From Takifugu bimaculatus (Eukaryota; Chordata; Actinopteri; Tetraodontiformes; Tetraodontidae), in contig CP034975.1 in assembly GCA_004026145.2 (NCBI GenBank), forward strand, positions 18,572,191 through 18,636,190: a stretch of DNA of 64,000 nt, given 5' to 3'. The notes beneath the pieces are model-generated. The model was not told the origin of the DNA and did no database searches. It was given only the letters and a program-made list of their open reading frames with translations. The translations under genes and the position numbers were made by a program. Below, piece after piece: positions 48,005-61,725 of the stretch; positions within the stretch are counted from its first letter, which is position 1, and the number at the start of each line of letters is the position of its first letter.

Positions 48005-50789
48005 ATGGTTGCATTCTCCACATGGCAAGCCCACGCTGGGCAGTGAGTGTCACGATTAATCTTTAATGCTTGCCTGCCCTAATTTTTCCTCATATTTTAC
48101 AAGATTTCCTGCCCTCCAACCCCTTTTGCCAGCATCTGCTATATATAGAGTGATTATATGGAATGTTGCCTTGTTTCATCAGTTTTGGTGGGCCACTGGC
48201 CTCCCCAGGCTCTGCGGACCGCTCTTCTCTCCTGCAGCCCTGTCTTAGACCCTAGTCTGCTTCTTCTACTGCGCTCGTCCGCAGTTGAACCTCTTCGAGA
48301 CACACACATTACAAATTTGTGACTACCAATAAGTGCGCGTGCGCACACCTAAACGCACGCCTTGCAATCCAATGAGCCCCCACTATTTATAGAGTGGGGC
48401 AGTCACAGAAATAGAGGAGAGGCCAGCATGACTGAAGTAAAGAGCATTATATTTCTACCCGTTTTTGCAGAAATGCATATTGCTTTGATGACCTTTGTTA
48501 ACCAAACGAAGCATGTTTTTAATAAAACGGCACAAAGGTTTGACAAATGTTTGAGGGGTTCATACGATCCACCGACACTTCATCACTAGATCTCAGGCGT
48601 GGTGCTTTGAAAAACCCCTCAGGTTGTACACAGGACATATCTGGGGCCTTTTACTGTTGGTGCGGCTTGATTTATCGAATGCGAGTTCCAAAGAAACTAT
48701 ATACATCCTTATTGTGTGTACTCTTCCTTAGATCCCTCTCATGTCTCACGACAGAGCATAGCCTATCCCAGCTCAGCTCAGCTCATCTCAATATGGTCCC
48801 ACTTAGTAACAGAGGAGCTTCTCTGTCTGGATGCTCTTCTCTTCTCTTTCCCACAGCCCCTCTGAATCATTTCATATTCATTACGTGTCTGGCTGGTGCC
48901 CAGTCTCTGACATTTGACTCTTTAAGGCCCACCTGGGACAGAGATGAAATAGACTGCCAAGAGTGTGGTAGAGGTGGAAAGGAAGAGTGTAATGCTGGAT
49001 AGTGATGGATGGGATGTCATGTTCATCTTAAGGAGGCAGACAGAGTCAGGTTACAAGTGGCTTGTTCCCCATAACCCTGTTTGTGATATTATTGTTGCGT
49101 GAACGGTCATATACCCTGTAGCCAGACTGGGTAGAACGTATGCAGAAGGCTACAATGGCAGATGTTTAGCATCTGTTATTCCACTGCATTTTTAACAAGA
49201 ATCGGGAACATTTTTATAGTTGGCTGAAAACAGGAGGGGGATCGCTAATGATTTGCTTTGGATAGATAAATTAGAATTAAAATCTTGGCTACGTATTCCC
49301 TGTGGTGTTCACATACAAACCTTAAAGGAGACGCTGTATCATCTGGAGATAAAACACTCCTAATTGTTCTTCCTCCAGTGGTTTAAGCTGGCTTATAAGA
49401 AAGGTCAAGAGTTGTCAAATCATGCACTGTGGCTTCATACAGTAACTGGTGACCAACCCACTTTGCTTCTAGCAGCAATTTTCTGTGCCCATGCCACGAA
49501 GTGACACCCCTGCTCTGCCCTCACACCATACGTGGGAAACCTTTACACAGCACCGCTGCCACTGTGGCAGCTCCACAATAGAGCTGGATTATTGTGTCTG
49601 GGCTGTCAGCACCTCTCAGCTGAAAGAAAATCAGAGGGAGGGAAGGGTAGCTCTCAGGCAAAGGCAGAGAAAGGGGGGCACCAGGAGGGTTGGCATTTTT
49701 AAACAGTAATCTCAGTGGAGCCTCTCAGGCGGTTTAATGTCATTTTTGGCCTCTGGAGTTCTGCTCTTTGAACAAAATGCAGCAGAGCTATGGATGGACA
49801 GGGAGAGCATAGAAGGAAGAGGCTTGACTCTATGACTGATATTATTACTGCCCTAGTGCAACTGATCACAGCTTGGCCTGGGTCCAAAAGCTGCAAACTG
49901 TCCAGCATTGGAAAAAATGCTGTCTGGTACAGAATGACCTATATCCCAGGCCTATGTCACACATTTCTCTTGGTCATCTCTAGTATCTGTCCATCAAGTT
50001 TGTGTTTGTAATTTTGCACCAATTTTAGTACCTGACAGGGTGGGTGGATGGATGGATTGATGTGCGCATGCCCCAAATTGTGGTTTCCTTCTCTAGCCAT
50101 CCCGACAGTGGTGGAAATAGGTTTTCGGACAGGATTATAGCCCTACTGTGTGCTAATGGCAGGACTGCTCACATTAACTCGATGATGATGAGGTTTATTT
50201 ATTATTATCACATTCAGGTGTTATTGGTTGACTTTGATGCCAACAACGCTGAGAACTGACATCTGGAAACTGTCAAAAATGAATTAAGCCTTGTTAATTT
50301 TGCTTGTAAAGAGTACCCTAAAAAAATATGTGATTTTTTTTTAACGCTAACCTTTTGAGACACAAAAAGATTTTTCACAACTATTTAGTAATAATATTGT
50401 TGATAGTAAACATTTTTAGGTTGTCTGAAAACTTTTTTCCACAACTGTGAGGAGTAACTGGAAAAAGGATGTAATGCTTCTCAGTAAAACAGCCTATCCT
50501 TGGTTAACCCTATTCTTCTAAACTGAATAAGAATTGTAGCAAGACATTAGTTGTTCTTTATGCTACAAAACAGCTCCCAATATGACAGCAGCCCAGGGTT
50601 CTTTCTGTAGGGAAATTTGATCTAGGTGGACTGTACCTTTAAGACAACCGTCATTTCTTACTCGGGGAGCCTAGCGTGCAATCTGCATGGCTGCCCAAAT
50701 GGACTCCTTCTGGGTACAGGCAAGGTTAGCAATACTAATCCTTCCCCTCCATGTGAATTATGGATTAGATGTAATGCAGTGATTAGACT

Positions 50790-50816
50790 GACAGACAGAC
50801 AGACAGACAGACAGAC
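50790..50816. repeat. (GACA)n tetranucleotide microsatellite
   Basis: About seven units of GACA in a 27-bp perfect tract. Confidence 0.94.
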
Positions 50817-53800
50817 CCACATACATGTCCTTTTGGCAGCAGAGGTGACCAGCCCGTGCATAGAGAGAAGGCACCTCTGTCTAGCCTAGATTAGTACTAG
50901 CAACATGGCCATCCAGACTCGACCTCCCTGTCCTGTTGACCTCTAATCCTCTACAGCTATGGACGACCTACAGCTAGCGAGGGATGAAATCCCTTCTGGT
51001 GCACGTGTTTGCAAAAGCCCCACTGAACGTAGAAAATGTACCAGAATCTTGGGCAGTGTCAGTCAGAGAGAGGAAGTTAAGGAATATTTCTTTCAAGGTT
51101 GATGCCTTGTAAAGCCTGCTGGGATGCTCTTAGGGCTTGACATACTCAACCCCACCTGCCCTCACTGCTCAGCAGGAAGCTCCATTGCAGGCTTGCCCTG
51201 AGCTGGCCTACTTTGGTCTGTTTGATCTCATTGTGGAAGTGAGCTAGATTGCCCATTGCCTGGCAGGACGAGAGCTCCTTGAAGTTAAGGGTTGAGTAGG
51301 TGGAGCGAGCTTCACCGTCGAGGCTTAATAAGTGTATTAACTTCGGTGGCTCCCCCAGGGCCCACGCCTACGTTGCAGAGGGAGGAGAAGGGGGTAGCAC
51401 CGTAAAGCTGGCTTCTCATTCTTTAAATGCCCTGCCCTAATTTTCTCTCTCATCTCCTTTCAGCTTTTTTTAAAGTTAAATGGGATAGAGGTCAAGATAT
51501 ATTAAAATCACACCATGGAAATGTTTCTCTGTCTTTACACGACTTTTTGTATTTTCTGCTCTCGTTCTTCACAATCTTTTTTCCTCTCCTGGCTAAGCTG
51601 TAAATCCATCTCCTTTTGCTTCCAGCAACTGGCTCTTTATTTATTCATCACGGATTGACATTAGCGTTGTTGTTCCAACCTAAAGTCCATATCATCTTAT
51701 TAAACAAATTGGCTCACAAATGTGTAATTTTGTAATCAACTTTGAATAGAAAGTCCTACGGTCTCTCCTCACCTGTGCGTGGCACGATTCATCACAGTTC
51801 CCTGTACCTCTTCAATAATTTAGTGCCAACTCTTGCATAATATATTGGCCCCACTTAGCTTAATGGACAGAGTTAACTGGGAGAGGTGTGTGTTGTTACT
51901 TGGGGTAGAATTGGGTAGCAACAGACGACATTCAGACACCCCCCAAAAGCAGTCACGATGAAGACTCAGTCATAAAAGGAGCTACACAGCAGTTGACATA
52001 AACCAGCCGAGGTTAACTGCACCCCAGGGGCGAGGGTGGCATAGGTGGGGAGAGGTGGGAATAACACCCAGGAGACTCACCTGAGGATCCGGTTCAGGTT
52101 TTCTTTCCTCATTGTTTTTGGCAGGACTGCTAATAAAGGATGTACATCAGACACACTGCAGAATTTGTCCCCTGTAAAGGTGTCGTTTTGCATATCTCCT
52201 TGTGTTTGACCGTGAAATGAAACCTGAATATGAGCAGCTGTCATTGATAAAGTACAGTAGGTGGCCCTGGATTTGTTTTCAAGGCTGGAACGGAGTGATT
52301 GTTTTCTCACTGAAACCAACCCACAGGCCAGTAATATCACAGGAAACGGTGCCTGCGTGTGTTTGTGCGTGTCACAATTAAATGGCATACCCCCACAGCC
52401 ACACTGAAAGGTCAGGGATCCATGCAGGAAATTACTGTCTGTGGAGACGCAGACAACGCTCAGGCCAGACACATAGCGAAGAGGAAGCGCACAAACCACA
52501 CTAGAGGAAGCCAAACATGTCCTTCATTAAGCCCTGGTAACACCCTGCTGTTCTCTCTTGATGGCTCTGCCTCCTCTCATCAGCCATTTTTCCCAAGGAC
52601 TGAACTCACTTAACCTCCCAGTGCTATCAACAAGCATCTCGCTTTTTTGGAAATATATTTTTTTCTTCATTAGCACTGACACTAAGACAAATGAGTTTGG
52701 CTCTCCACGCCCACCCATTCTCCCCCTCACTCTGCCCAAATCTTCCCCTAAGCAGCCCCCTGATGCTCCACATCAGACGGCTGAATCAAACGCGTGTCAT
52801 TAGTTATCATTAGAGGGCATGAGCACTGGAGCAGTGGCGAGCGTTGATGCTCATGTTTACATCTGCGTGATCTGACTTCAATATGTACATTCAAGCTTTT
52901 TTTCCTGTAATCTGACAAATCGTTTTCATACCGCCACAATAGAAATACCATATTGTGGATGGTTTTGCTTTTTCTTGACTTCCTTATGCTTCCTTTGACA
53001 TTGGAATTTAGATTTTAGCATAAATAATGTAATGTTTCTGGGCAGGGAAGATGGCGACGTATTTGCCACTGTGAAGCTAGCTTGTTCTACCCTGCATAGC
53101 TGTTCTTAATATGCAAGCAATTTCCTCGGGGTCCAAAGGTCATTTCAACCTTTGTGCTGACCTAGTAACCCCTTCAGCTCGCTCCTCAGTTGTGCTCATT
53201 AGAAGGCTTGTGACAGGATAATCGTATCTGCATGCTCTTTTTGACACCCTTTAAAGTGCCTCCACTTATAAACACACTCAAATTCATTTGATGCAAAAGA
53301 TGACGGCGTCATCGGTACTTTGCGCTTATTTACGAAGGGGCTGTTGTCGTCACGGTGGAGCACAGTGTAGGAATGCAGGTGAGGATGCAAAGAACTGAAG
53401 GCAGAAGGAAATTACTGTAGTCTAATAAGTCAGCCTTGACTCCCACCGATGAGTATGTGAAATGACAAATGTAGATTTCTTTATCCTGAGAAAAAATAAG
53501 TGGTGAGAAAATGATCAAAGAAGAGGAGTACCCGCTCTAGTGGATCCAGTTCTATATACGCTGCACGCATGACCTATGCTCCGGCGCTGAAGCCGTGCAG
53601 ATCAAACCTTGCTAATCTATTCGTTTGTGATGTCCACAGAGAGAAGGGGAAAAAAGAGGGATCATGAGTGGAGAGAAGCACTTTAACATGACAAAGCCTG
53701 CCCCTGGTGATCCCCGCTTCTCTTCCCAGATCATGAGCAGATTCCCTTTCTTCTCTGCTGATCCCCTGTTCTTCCTTTTCACTTGCCACCTCCTCCTAGC

Positions 53801-54711
53801 CCCATCTAGTCCACTTTAGCCCTCTAATGCAAATAGCCCTTTTACTGCCCTCATATTTATGACCTGCTTCCACCCTCTGTTAAATATGCGCTTAAGGACA
53901 GGGGGGGCTTGAATGCTGCCAGTCACATTGGATTAGCGAGTATCAATGGTCAGATAACCTCTCTGTTAGACCGAGTGAAGAGCAAACACTCGAGCATGAG
54001 CATTCAGGAGGGGGCTTTGGCCTTCAAACGCCGTGTGGCACTTGGCTCCATTAAGATGAATAGAGACTGGTTAATGTGTAAGGGTGTCATTTCAACTGAG
54101 GCAGACCGAATGATGCTATCCAGAATTTCTTCATCTGTATCGGCTTTAAATGCTCAGGGCACAAATGTGTTCGTGCTTTCACCACTAATTTAAATCATCT
54201 GTTCTAAACCCTTAACTGATGACTTTGGTTATTGCTGTGAAAACTTTGCAGTGAGCCATTTTAATTGTTTTTACATGTTTGTCCATTATTGATATAAGGC
54301 AGCAGGGATATTTTCACACAAAAGACTAATTTTGTCGCCCATCATAGATGTCGGATTTATAGTTGGGAAGGCACCATCTTGGTTCTTATAGTATGCATGA
54401 GTGCAGTTCTCGCAGAGGGGAAACGCTCGCATGCTGTCATCCACTCACGCACAATTCTATAATTAACCGGTGCTGGCTCTGTAAAAGAGAGACTTAATGT
54501 TTCATGCGACCATTTTCACAGTAAGAGCAGTTCCATTAAAACCTGTTCTGTAAAAGTGTTTGGCATCACTGTGTCACATGTGTCCTCCCGTTAAGATCGA
54601 AAGACGATGCTGAACCCATCACGCGTTAAATGGTCCCAGACCAGGAAGTCATTGCATCGAGATGGTGTTTTGGTCTCTTTCTGGAGCCGTTGCTCCTTCT
54701 CACAGTCTCAC

Positions 54712-55264
54712 TAAGTGTGTTTACATGCGTGCAGGAATACAGAATTCCTGTCTTCGTTTCATTACATAAAAAGTATGCGGATGTCTTAGCTCAATGAAAA
54801 TCAGTCCAGGCAACTCCGAAAACAAGTCGGACTGACACCCCCATGTTGTGAGTCGATTGACGAGAGGATGAGGTCACCGAGTTGGCTTATGACGCGCATG
54901 CGCTACATTTGGCTGACACGGAAGCAGGAGCATCACACTGAGTCGGCAGTGTGTGGCAGCAACCGGTAGGAAGCTAGCCAACCATGACAAAGTACCGATG
55001 CGTAAACCCGTCCGTCGCCGCTGTTGATTTATCTGCGGCTGCTACCTGGCTGGCTAACTTCTTTATGGATCGTTGCTAGCCAACCACAACAAAGTAAAAC
55101 AGTACAAATTGTTGCCAGGCAGGAGGGAGGGAGGTGGTTTGACTCCACCTATGATCCGACTACTGCAAATTCCTTCATAGACAGTAAAGTCCGGTTGTAT
55201 AAATTATTCACACCAATCGAGTGACAAGTGTAGTCCAATTTAAATGTGCATGGAAACGCACTTA
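54712..55264. mobile_element. Non-autonomous DNA-transposon-like element (MITE-like)
   Basis: The segment begins TAAGTGTGTTTACATGC and ends with GCATGGAAACGCACTTA. The two ends are inverted repeats matching at 15 of 17 positions, and the similarity continues weakly inward. The interior is 553 bp without a transposase. It carries an internal near-duplication: CTAGCCAACCATGACAAAGTA near 54974 recurs near 55077 with only 2 differences. I recall TAAGTGCGTTTACATGC-type ends from fish dispersed elements but cannot name the family. No clear target-site duplication was found, so the exact borders are approximate. Confidence 0.55.
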
Positions 55265-55276
55265 CTGTGTACAGAG

Positions 55277-55395
55277 CAGGGGCGTGGAAACCCAGGCCTC
55301 GAGGGCCGCAATCTAACTTGGTTTTCTTATCCACCAGGTAGACAACTCCTTCACCTGGATTCCCACTTTCCTGTGTGAAACCCGTTTTCACCCTG
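55277..55395. mobile_element. hAT-like MITE remnant
   Basis: It starts CAGGGGCGTGGAAACCCAGG and soon after contains CCTCGAGGGCCGC. These words recur in short hAT-type fish repeats, whose termini read CAGGGG...CCCTG. The right side ends TTTTCACCCTG, a degenerate inverted match. No 8-bp target duplication is visible (GTACAGAG before, GGAGGACA after), so this is an old or partial copy. Confidence 0.4.
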
Positions 55396-58300
55396 GGAGG
55401 ACAAAAATATATTTATTTAGGGCCTGCTTTTAAAAGGTTTAGCTTGCGTGTCGCCCTCTTTTCCCATCGCTGCCTCTCAGCTCGGCACATCTTTCTCAGA
55501 TGCTTGCTCCTCACCCTCCTCTTCCGCCCTTGTCTGTTGGAACGTCCTGCTGCTCCCCGTTTTAGTGTGTACGAGTTCCAGATCAACTGTTAGCTTTAAC
55601 ATACTGTTTACATTTAATGAGCGCTTATGTTTAATTGAAGATGTGCTGTTGGCAAACACTGTCCGTATTTGTCTTGTGGATTAACAGTGGAAAACGCTTG
55701 TTAATCATAGGTTAACCTCCCTGATCTTCAGCTCATTACTTTGATGAATCTTTGGAGCTGCGCCTAATGCAGACACATAGAAGGACATTACATCTCTGCA
55801 GGAAAAAAAGGACGTATTCTTAACACTGGGACCTGTCATCAGCCATCTAAATAGAGCTGACACACACCAACTGTGTTCAGAATCTGCTCTTGCATCAGAT
55901 ATCATCACTCTAGCACCACATGCGCTATAGCCTGCCGAAATAGTCGCCGATGTGACCGTTCAAATCCTGGCATCCTCTGGCGGACATGGGCTGCTTTTTT
56001 TTGGCCCTCTTGTGCCCACCACCATGTCCCACACTATCAGCTCATGCCAGATATCTCCAGTCACCCTGGGGCAAGTGCCATCTTGCTTAGTCCAACTGTC
56101 AGTCAGCAGCCACAGACAGCTGCTGGGTAAAGTTACTCTGTGTTACTAGGGATTGCAAACGCTGTTGCCAGGGAACCGGGTGTTCCTTCCAGCAGCAATC
56201 AACTTTTTACACGTTTACTCTTCACCCACTAAAATGCATGAACTTTAGAGTCCACACAGGATTTATTAAATCTGTTTTTGGTTTAAACGCTGGGATTGTT
56301 AATGTGAGGTCCCTGCTGGCCTCATCTTTGCCATCTACTTGCTTCCTCTGCCAGTCCTCCCTCCCCAAGCACTCTGGTTTGTCAGCACACACTCTCGGGT
56401 CGGTCTCCATTTGCCTGGGCAGTGGTGATAGGAAAACCTGGTGTGTTGTTATTTCAGAGGCCTGGCAGCATGGAGAGGGAAGTTATCTTGGGCCCCTGGA
56501 GAAGGGCTTGGGAAAATGGTGGGGGCTGCAGGGCTGATAAAAAACAGACGCCGCTTAGACAAGAACATGTTGAGCGTCACGCACAGGGCCCTTATTTACA
56601 ACACTTATCAGTAGAAATTCATGGAATTATGAAAACAGGCAGATGTACTCAGTTGCTCAGATATTCACTGTTTGTGTAACAACATTCAGTGTAGCCTCAA
56701 AAATGCATGCAAGCAGTTAAGGAATATGTAGCGGTGCCATAAATTATCCTCAACACAAAACAGCCCTGTGTTTTCCCCACCTCTGGCCCACCATTTCCTG
56801 GTGTTTTGGAGGGATCTTCTTAACGGACAAGAAGGCCCTTTGCTCTGGGGTAACCTGCCCTTCGGCCTTTACCCAGTCCCCCATCTGTCATTCACAAATG
56901 TCTTGTCCCATTTGTAGCACTCTCATATGACCTCAATACCAAGCTGCTGGACTCTGAGCTATAATCTCAAACATAAAGCGACAATTGTTGTGCCATTGAT
57001 GTTGTTCTGTCTGCAAAAGGCAAACGCCATCTAAAAATGTACATTAACGTCCTCCCTCTAAGCTAGACACATGTAGCTTAGCTTTCAGACACATTCGTGC
57101 AACAACGTGTTGCACCATCACATTAAATATCAGCAGATATAGTAAATATAGTCGATGTCTGATGTGAGAAAGTTTTAAGACGGGACAGGTTGGGAAAAGA
57201 CGAAGAGGGTAGCGAGATGGACAGGACAGGATAGGCTGTTAAAGTGATTATGGGCGGCGTGAGGAAAACCGTCTGCAGTCACGCTCCATAGTAACCTCCT
57301 GATTCGCCTTCCTGTTTCTCTCTCATGCCTTTAAGCCGGGCCGCCTCCCCGCCTCCCGTCCAGTAACTGTTCACACTCTGTGTTTGAACACAAACACAGC
57401 CCGCTGCTGCTCAGCTTACATCTCTCAGCCTCTGCATGCCTGCTGGAGTGTGATCGCACGCGCACGCCCTCGCCCTGTCACATATTCAGATGGCATGCAT
57501 GCCTTTACTGCCAGTAATCACTTTGAGGGCAGTGAGCAATACCCTTTCCATTTTCAGCGGAAAGCTGCTATGACGCTTTGTGAGAGAATGGCAGGATTTC
57601 CCTGTAAGCAAGGAAATAGTCCCATTTCCCCCTTTAGTAATTGAAGAGTGCTGACAAAGCATTCCTGTATGTGTCTCTGTGATTTTCTTTGTTTTTGTCT
57701 ATATCCCTGATATGGAAAACAGAAAATATCTGATTACTGTGCCTGAGTCCCACTGGTCTTCTTCACTGCACTTAAAGGCTCTTAACTTGCTGTTAGTTGT
57801 TTTTATGGACATAGGTGATACATTGGTCAGCCACTCCCAGGCTCATCCGAGACGGCCTGTCCTCGAGGCTGTTACATTGACCATTCCGCTTCATTAGTTA
57901 ATGCAGACTTCAAAGAAAGCGCTAATGCAGCGGCCTTTGGCACCGAGGTCTGGCTGCTGTCTGTGCTCCTGCACATCCAGCACTGAAAGACAAATGGACT
58001 TCTTTATGTTCCTCTGTGTACGGTACACATGGTGAGCATGTGTGCGTCCCAGCTAACCCAATAGAAGGCAGAGAGGCACAATGGAGATATGACATACTAG
58101 TATTTAACAAAGCGGAGGGCATTCTCATCCTTTTTCTTCTTTTCCTCTACTTCTCCTGGTCATACTCGCAGCCAGCCAGCCAGCCCGCTAATGTAGTTAT
58201 CCTTCCCCTAATGATAGTGAAATCTCATTAATATGCTTCACAGCTGGGCGCAGTAACCAGTGGGGATGAAAGTAATCAAATCTCAGAGGACTAACCTAAA

Positions 58301-60113
58301 GCTGAACCCCAAGAACTGCTCCGCAGAACTGCGCTAACACTGCCCAGAGTCTGCGGGCTTGGTAATAGCCGGTGGGCTTGTGTGCCTGCATCCTGTTCTG
58401 TAGTTGTGATGTCTTTGAAGTACCAATGTAAGCCAGGCTATCTACTGTCAGGATTACGCTTCAGTCTAGTTCATCTTTTTAATGCCAAGCATGCGGTTAT
58501 TGCCCACTAAGAAATGCCACAGTCAGTGGTAACTTTTGTCTAAGTGCATTTGTAGCTTGTGATGTAGGCAAAGTAAATCTGGTGAGCGGCATTACAGACC
58601 ACTCACATTTGAGCCTAATTAAATAACCAGTGCTTTCAGCCCTGACTTCAAGAACGCTATGCTACATTAAGCTATTCAAATATACTGTATTGCTGAAGTA
58701 CACAAGCACACTCATAGAGAGCAAATACACACCGTCTACAGTGATTGTAATATTTGTCCATCCACAAATATGAGGAAAAGCTGGTTATGTCCAATGTTTT
58801 TAGAAAATCTGATCAAATTTGATTTGACAGTGAAAATTCCTTGAATCTGAGCTATCCTTGATGACCAATGATTTCTTCCTACTGCCAGAACTGGTCCAAT
58901 AACATGCCTGGGTTATAAACTTAATTTAAGACCTGTGTGAGATTCACAGTGCCTGGTTGCTCAGTAGAATTGATAGCGATAACCAAGGTGAGTGCAACAG
59001 TTCCTCTGATGATGAAATTTAAGCTAGTTTGATCAATATTAGCTACAGTGGTGGTTCTGCAGGCGCCGAGAGGTCCCCAAATGGAAATCTCAACATACAC
59101 ACATTTTCATCATTAACATATTGCGATATACAAAGGGAACCTCTCCAGGCAAGTGTGAGTCACTTCTTCCAGAGTTTGTGCTTCTGATTTTGGTGGAGTG
59201 CACAATGGGCAGGCTTGTCTGATGGTTGGTGCTGATCAGAGTTTGGATGCAGACCGGTGTTGAATAATGGCTGGATGAGGGCTGCTGAAGGGCTAAGTAG
59301 CTCCGTCCAGTCCACCGAGCCACTCTGCCTCGCGGTCCACAGGCTCGCCATTGTTTTACTCCATGCCTCAGCTTGACAAGGTTCCAAAAGCCAGCCATTG
59401 TATTTAATTACAGTGACCAGCCCCCCTCACAGACTCTTGTCCTTGTGTCCCAGATTTTCATGGGTGCTCTCATTAAGAATTAATGATTAAGGAGAGGGGG
59501 AAAACATTTTTCCCCCTCTATGTTGGCATGGATACCGTTTTTGTTATTTCACGTTATTTTGAGTGTGAGGGCAGATTTATTAATCTTGATGTATAACTTT
59601 CTAATGGAGGAGGCCTGAATGCGGCTGAATAGCTCTTGACACACCAATAATGCTGTGCTTTCATCAGTCTATGTCAAGAGACCGGCAAGCGAATGTCTTC
59701 TTTTAATGAGAAAATGGGCCATGTTACATAAAGGCCGCTCTATTTACATTACATTTGTTTGATATGACTGTGTTTACTTCAGGGTCCAGTGGTGAGGACA
59801 AAGATCGACTCTAATTAAACCAAAAAAAATGGATCTGCTGTCATTTTCACACAAAACCCAAAACCCTTCAGCTTCACCAAAACTAACACATCTCTGCTCT
59901 TCAGAGTCTTTATTATTGATAAAGCAGATGAGGTGTCACAATTTCATCCATAGATACTGAAATTCATTTCTTCAGAATTGTGCAGTATGAATGACTCCAA
60001 ATATTTGAGAGAGATGTTACGTATGATAACTCATTTCTCTAGATTTTGTCCGTGTGTGACCTATTTTGGAACTTCCCTTGCCGACTCTTGTTCTTATCAC
60101 CTAAACACACCAT

Positions 60114-60170
60114 CTTTCTTTCTTTCTTTCTTTCGTTCTTTCACTCGTTCTTTCTTTCATTCTTTCTTCT
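60114..60170. repeat. Imperfect (TTTC)n tetranucleotide repeat
   Basis: Tandem TTTC units with CG and CA interruptions, about 57 bp. It is followed 60 bp later by a T-rich run (about 60230-60249). Confidence 0.93.
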
Positions 60171-61576
60171 GCATCTGAAAACCTTCGAAAACTGCTTAAT
60201 TCTCCCACACTTATAAATCAATCCAGCTGGCTTTTTTTTTTTTTTTTTAAGAAACCCTTCCAGTTATCTGGAAAATGGGGTTAATTTATTTTGGGTGTCG
60301 TGAACGTAATCTTCCCGTGCACCATCTGCAGCGTGCAGGCAGGAGATTTGCAAGTTGAAACATGGACTCGTGTCAAAGAATAGAGAAAGGCTGCCCTCCG
60401 AGTTGCCCAGCTTGCGTGCAGGGGTTTCTGCGTGCAGGGGATCCTGCGTGGGTTTCTGTGGTGTTTGTCTACATCATCCGCTGTGTGTTCCCAGCTGTAA
60501 TATGGACCTGCTGACCCAGCCCTCTCTGTTAAACAGAAACTGTATTTACACAGGAGTTTCGTGGCTGCTCGTCTACCTCCCAGATCCCTCCTCTGTTAAA
60601 CTGAGGATTCTGGAATGGAGCAACAGTCCGCACAACTACGCGCCTTTCAACGTGTTTATCAGTATGGATATGAATGCAATCAAAATGACTGATGTTGTTC
60701 GGAGCTCCTGAATAGGCACCACCGATGCTGCCTTGATGGGATTTTCCCCCCGCATAAAGAAAATGCTGCCAAACTATTGAACAGAAACGTCAGTGTAGCA
60801 CTAGAGCAACAAAAGAACATTTATGGCACTGAATTAGAATGGCACCAGTTGTAAGAAGAGATTGATTTACTGAGTCTGCCTTAGACCACAGCGCCAAGGT
60901 CTGTGTTTTTATTTTTTGATTGGAGGGGCGTGTTTAGTAACGCATAGGTTATTGAGGCCAAAGTCCAGTCCCTGTTACATGAAGGCATCAGCAGGACTGT
61001 CAGCCCAGAAGGTCCAAACACAAAATACGGGGACCTTCTGAGTGCCAACATCTTTGTATCATGTTGGGATTTTCAGTGTATTGGTGTGATGTTTAATTAA
61101 AGAAGGGAACGGGGGAGGTTTCTTGTTGCATGTAAACAGGCACAGCATGACCCATTTGTCGTGGCGCTTGCAGTCAGCTTCTGTGTTGTCCCTGCTTTAT
61201 TAAAGATGTGTAACTTTTCAGAACACCCATCCCCACACTGTAAACATGGACATACTCTTAGAAGTAGAAATGCAGGCATTCTGTCATGAAGATATCCAGA
61301 TTTTTCCGTCCACTTGCAGACATGTACACGAGCACAGGTGTATTATTCATGCATTTATTAGAATTCTCTGCAGCAGCGTGCAAACACGCACGTGCTTGCA
61401 TGTTCTAGAATGTCTTCTGTGAAGGTCGTTTGCAGGACTCTTTGCTATTGCCGATCAAACGAAACAGGTTTTCCCTCCTGTGACCTGAATGTGTGTTTGC
61501 TTTATGATTCTGGATAATCTTGCACTTCCCTCAGCCCTCCATCTGAGCCGTTCTTGTTGCTCTTTCTTCTCTACAG

Positions 61577-61725
61577 CCATAGAAACCCAGAGCACCAGCT
61601 CGGAAGAGATAGTGCCAAGCCCACCTTCGCCTCCCCCGCCACCCCGCGTCTACAAGCCCTGCTTTGTGTGCCAGGACAAGTCCTCAGGGTACCACTATGG
61701 TGTCAGTGCCTGTGAGGGCTGTAAG
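61577..61725 (+). CDS. rara: Retinoic acid receptor alpha, common B-region / zinc finger 1 exon (partial gene)
   Basis: A 149-bp exon shared by both isoforms. The acceptor is a CT-rich tract ending TCTCTACAG at 61576; the donor is GTGAG at 61726. It opens with two bases that complete the phase-1 codon and closes in phase 0 after Lys. The encoded 49 residues are the B region (IETQSTSSEEIV, then a proline-rich PSPPSPPPPPR stretch) and the first half of the nuclear-receptor DNA-binding domain, YKPCFVC...YHYGVSACEGCK. In alpha1 numbering, all four zinc ligands of finger 1 are present (Cys80, 83, 97, 100), and the CEGCK recognition-helix P-box start is intact. The two proline-directed serines (66 and 69) correspond to the phosphorylated pair of mammalian RAR alpha (Ser74/Ser77). 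The next exon, starting GFFRR, is outside the window. RAR beta and gamma share this exon closely; the isoform exons identify the gene as alpha. Confidence 0.96.

Larger units (their letters stand above)
43816..61576 (+). other. rara: Intron between the alpha2 exon and the common exon, no supported gene
   Basis: This is 17.8 kb of intron shared by alpha1 and alpha2 transcripts. It contains simple repeats (45239, 47992, 50790, 60114, 60230), a DNA-transposon-like element (about 54712-55264) directly followed by a second hAT-like fragment (55277-55395), and otherwise unremarkable AT-rich sequence. Open frames are short and unrecognised on both strands. Confidence 0.7.

Noticed and set aside
53532..53547. 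CCGCTCTAGTGGATCC resembles a cloning-vector polylinker with fused XbaI/SpeI ends
   Set aside because: Only 16 bases resemble it and the flanks do not continue into any vector sequence I know. Coincidence is more likely than contamination; a vector screen would settle it.
55955..55965. CGTTCAAATCC, a polymerase III B-box-like word
   Set aside because: No A box at a suitable distance and no cloverleaf pairing around it.
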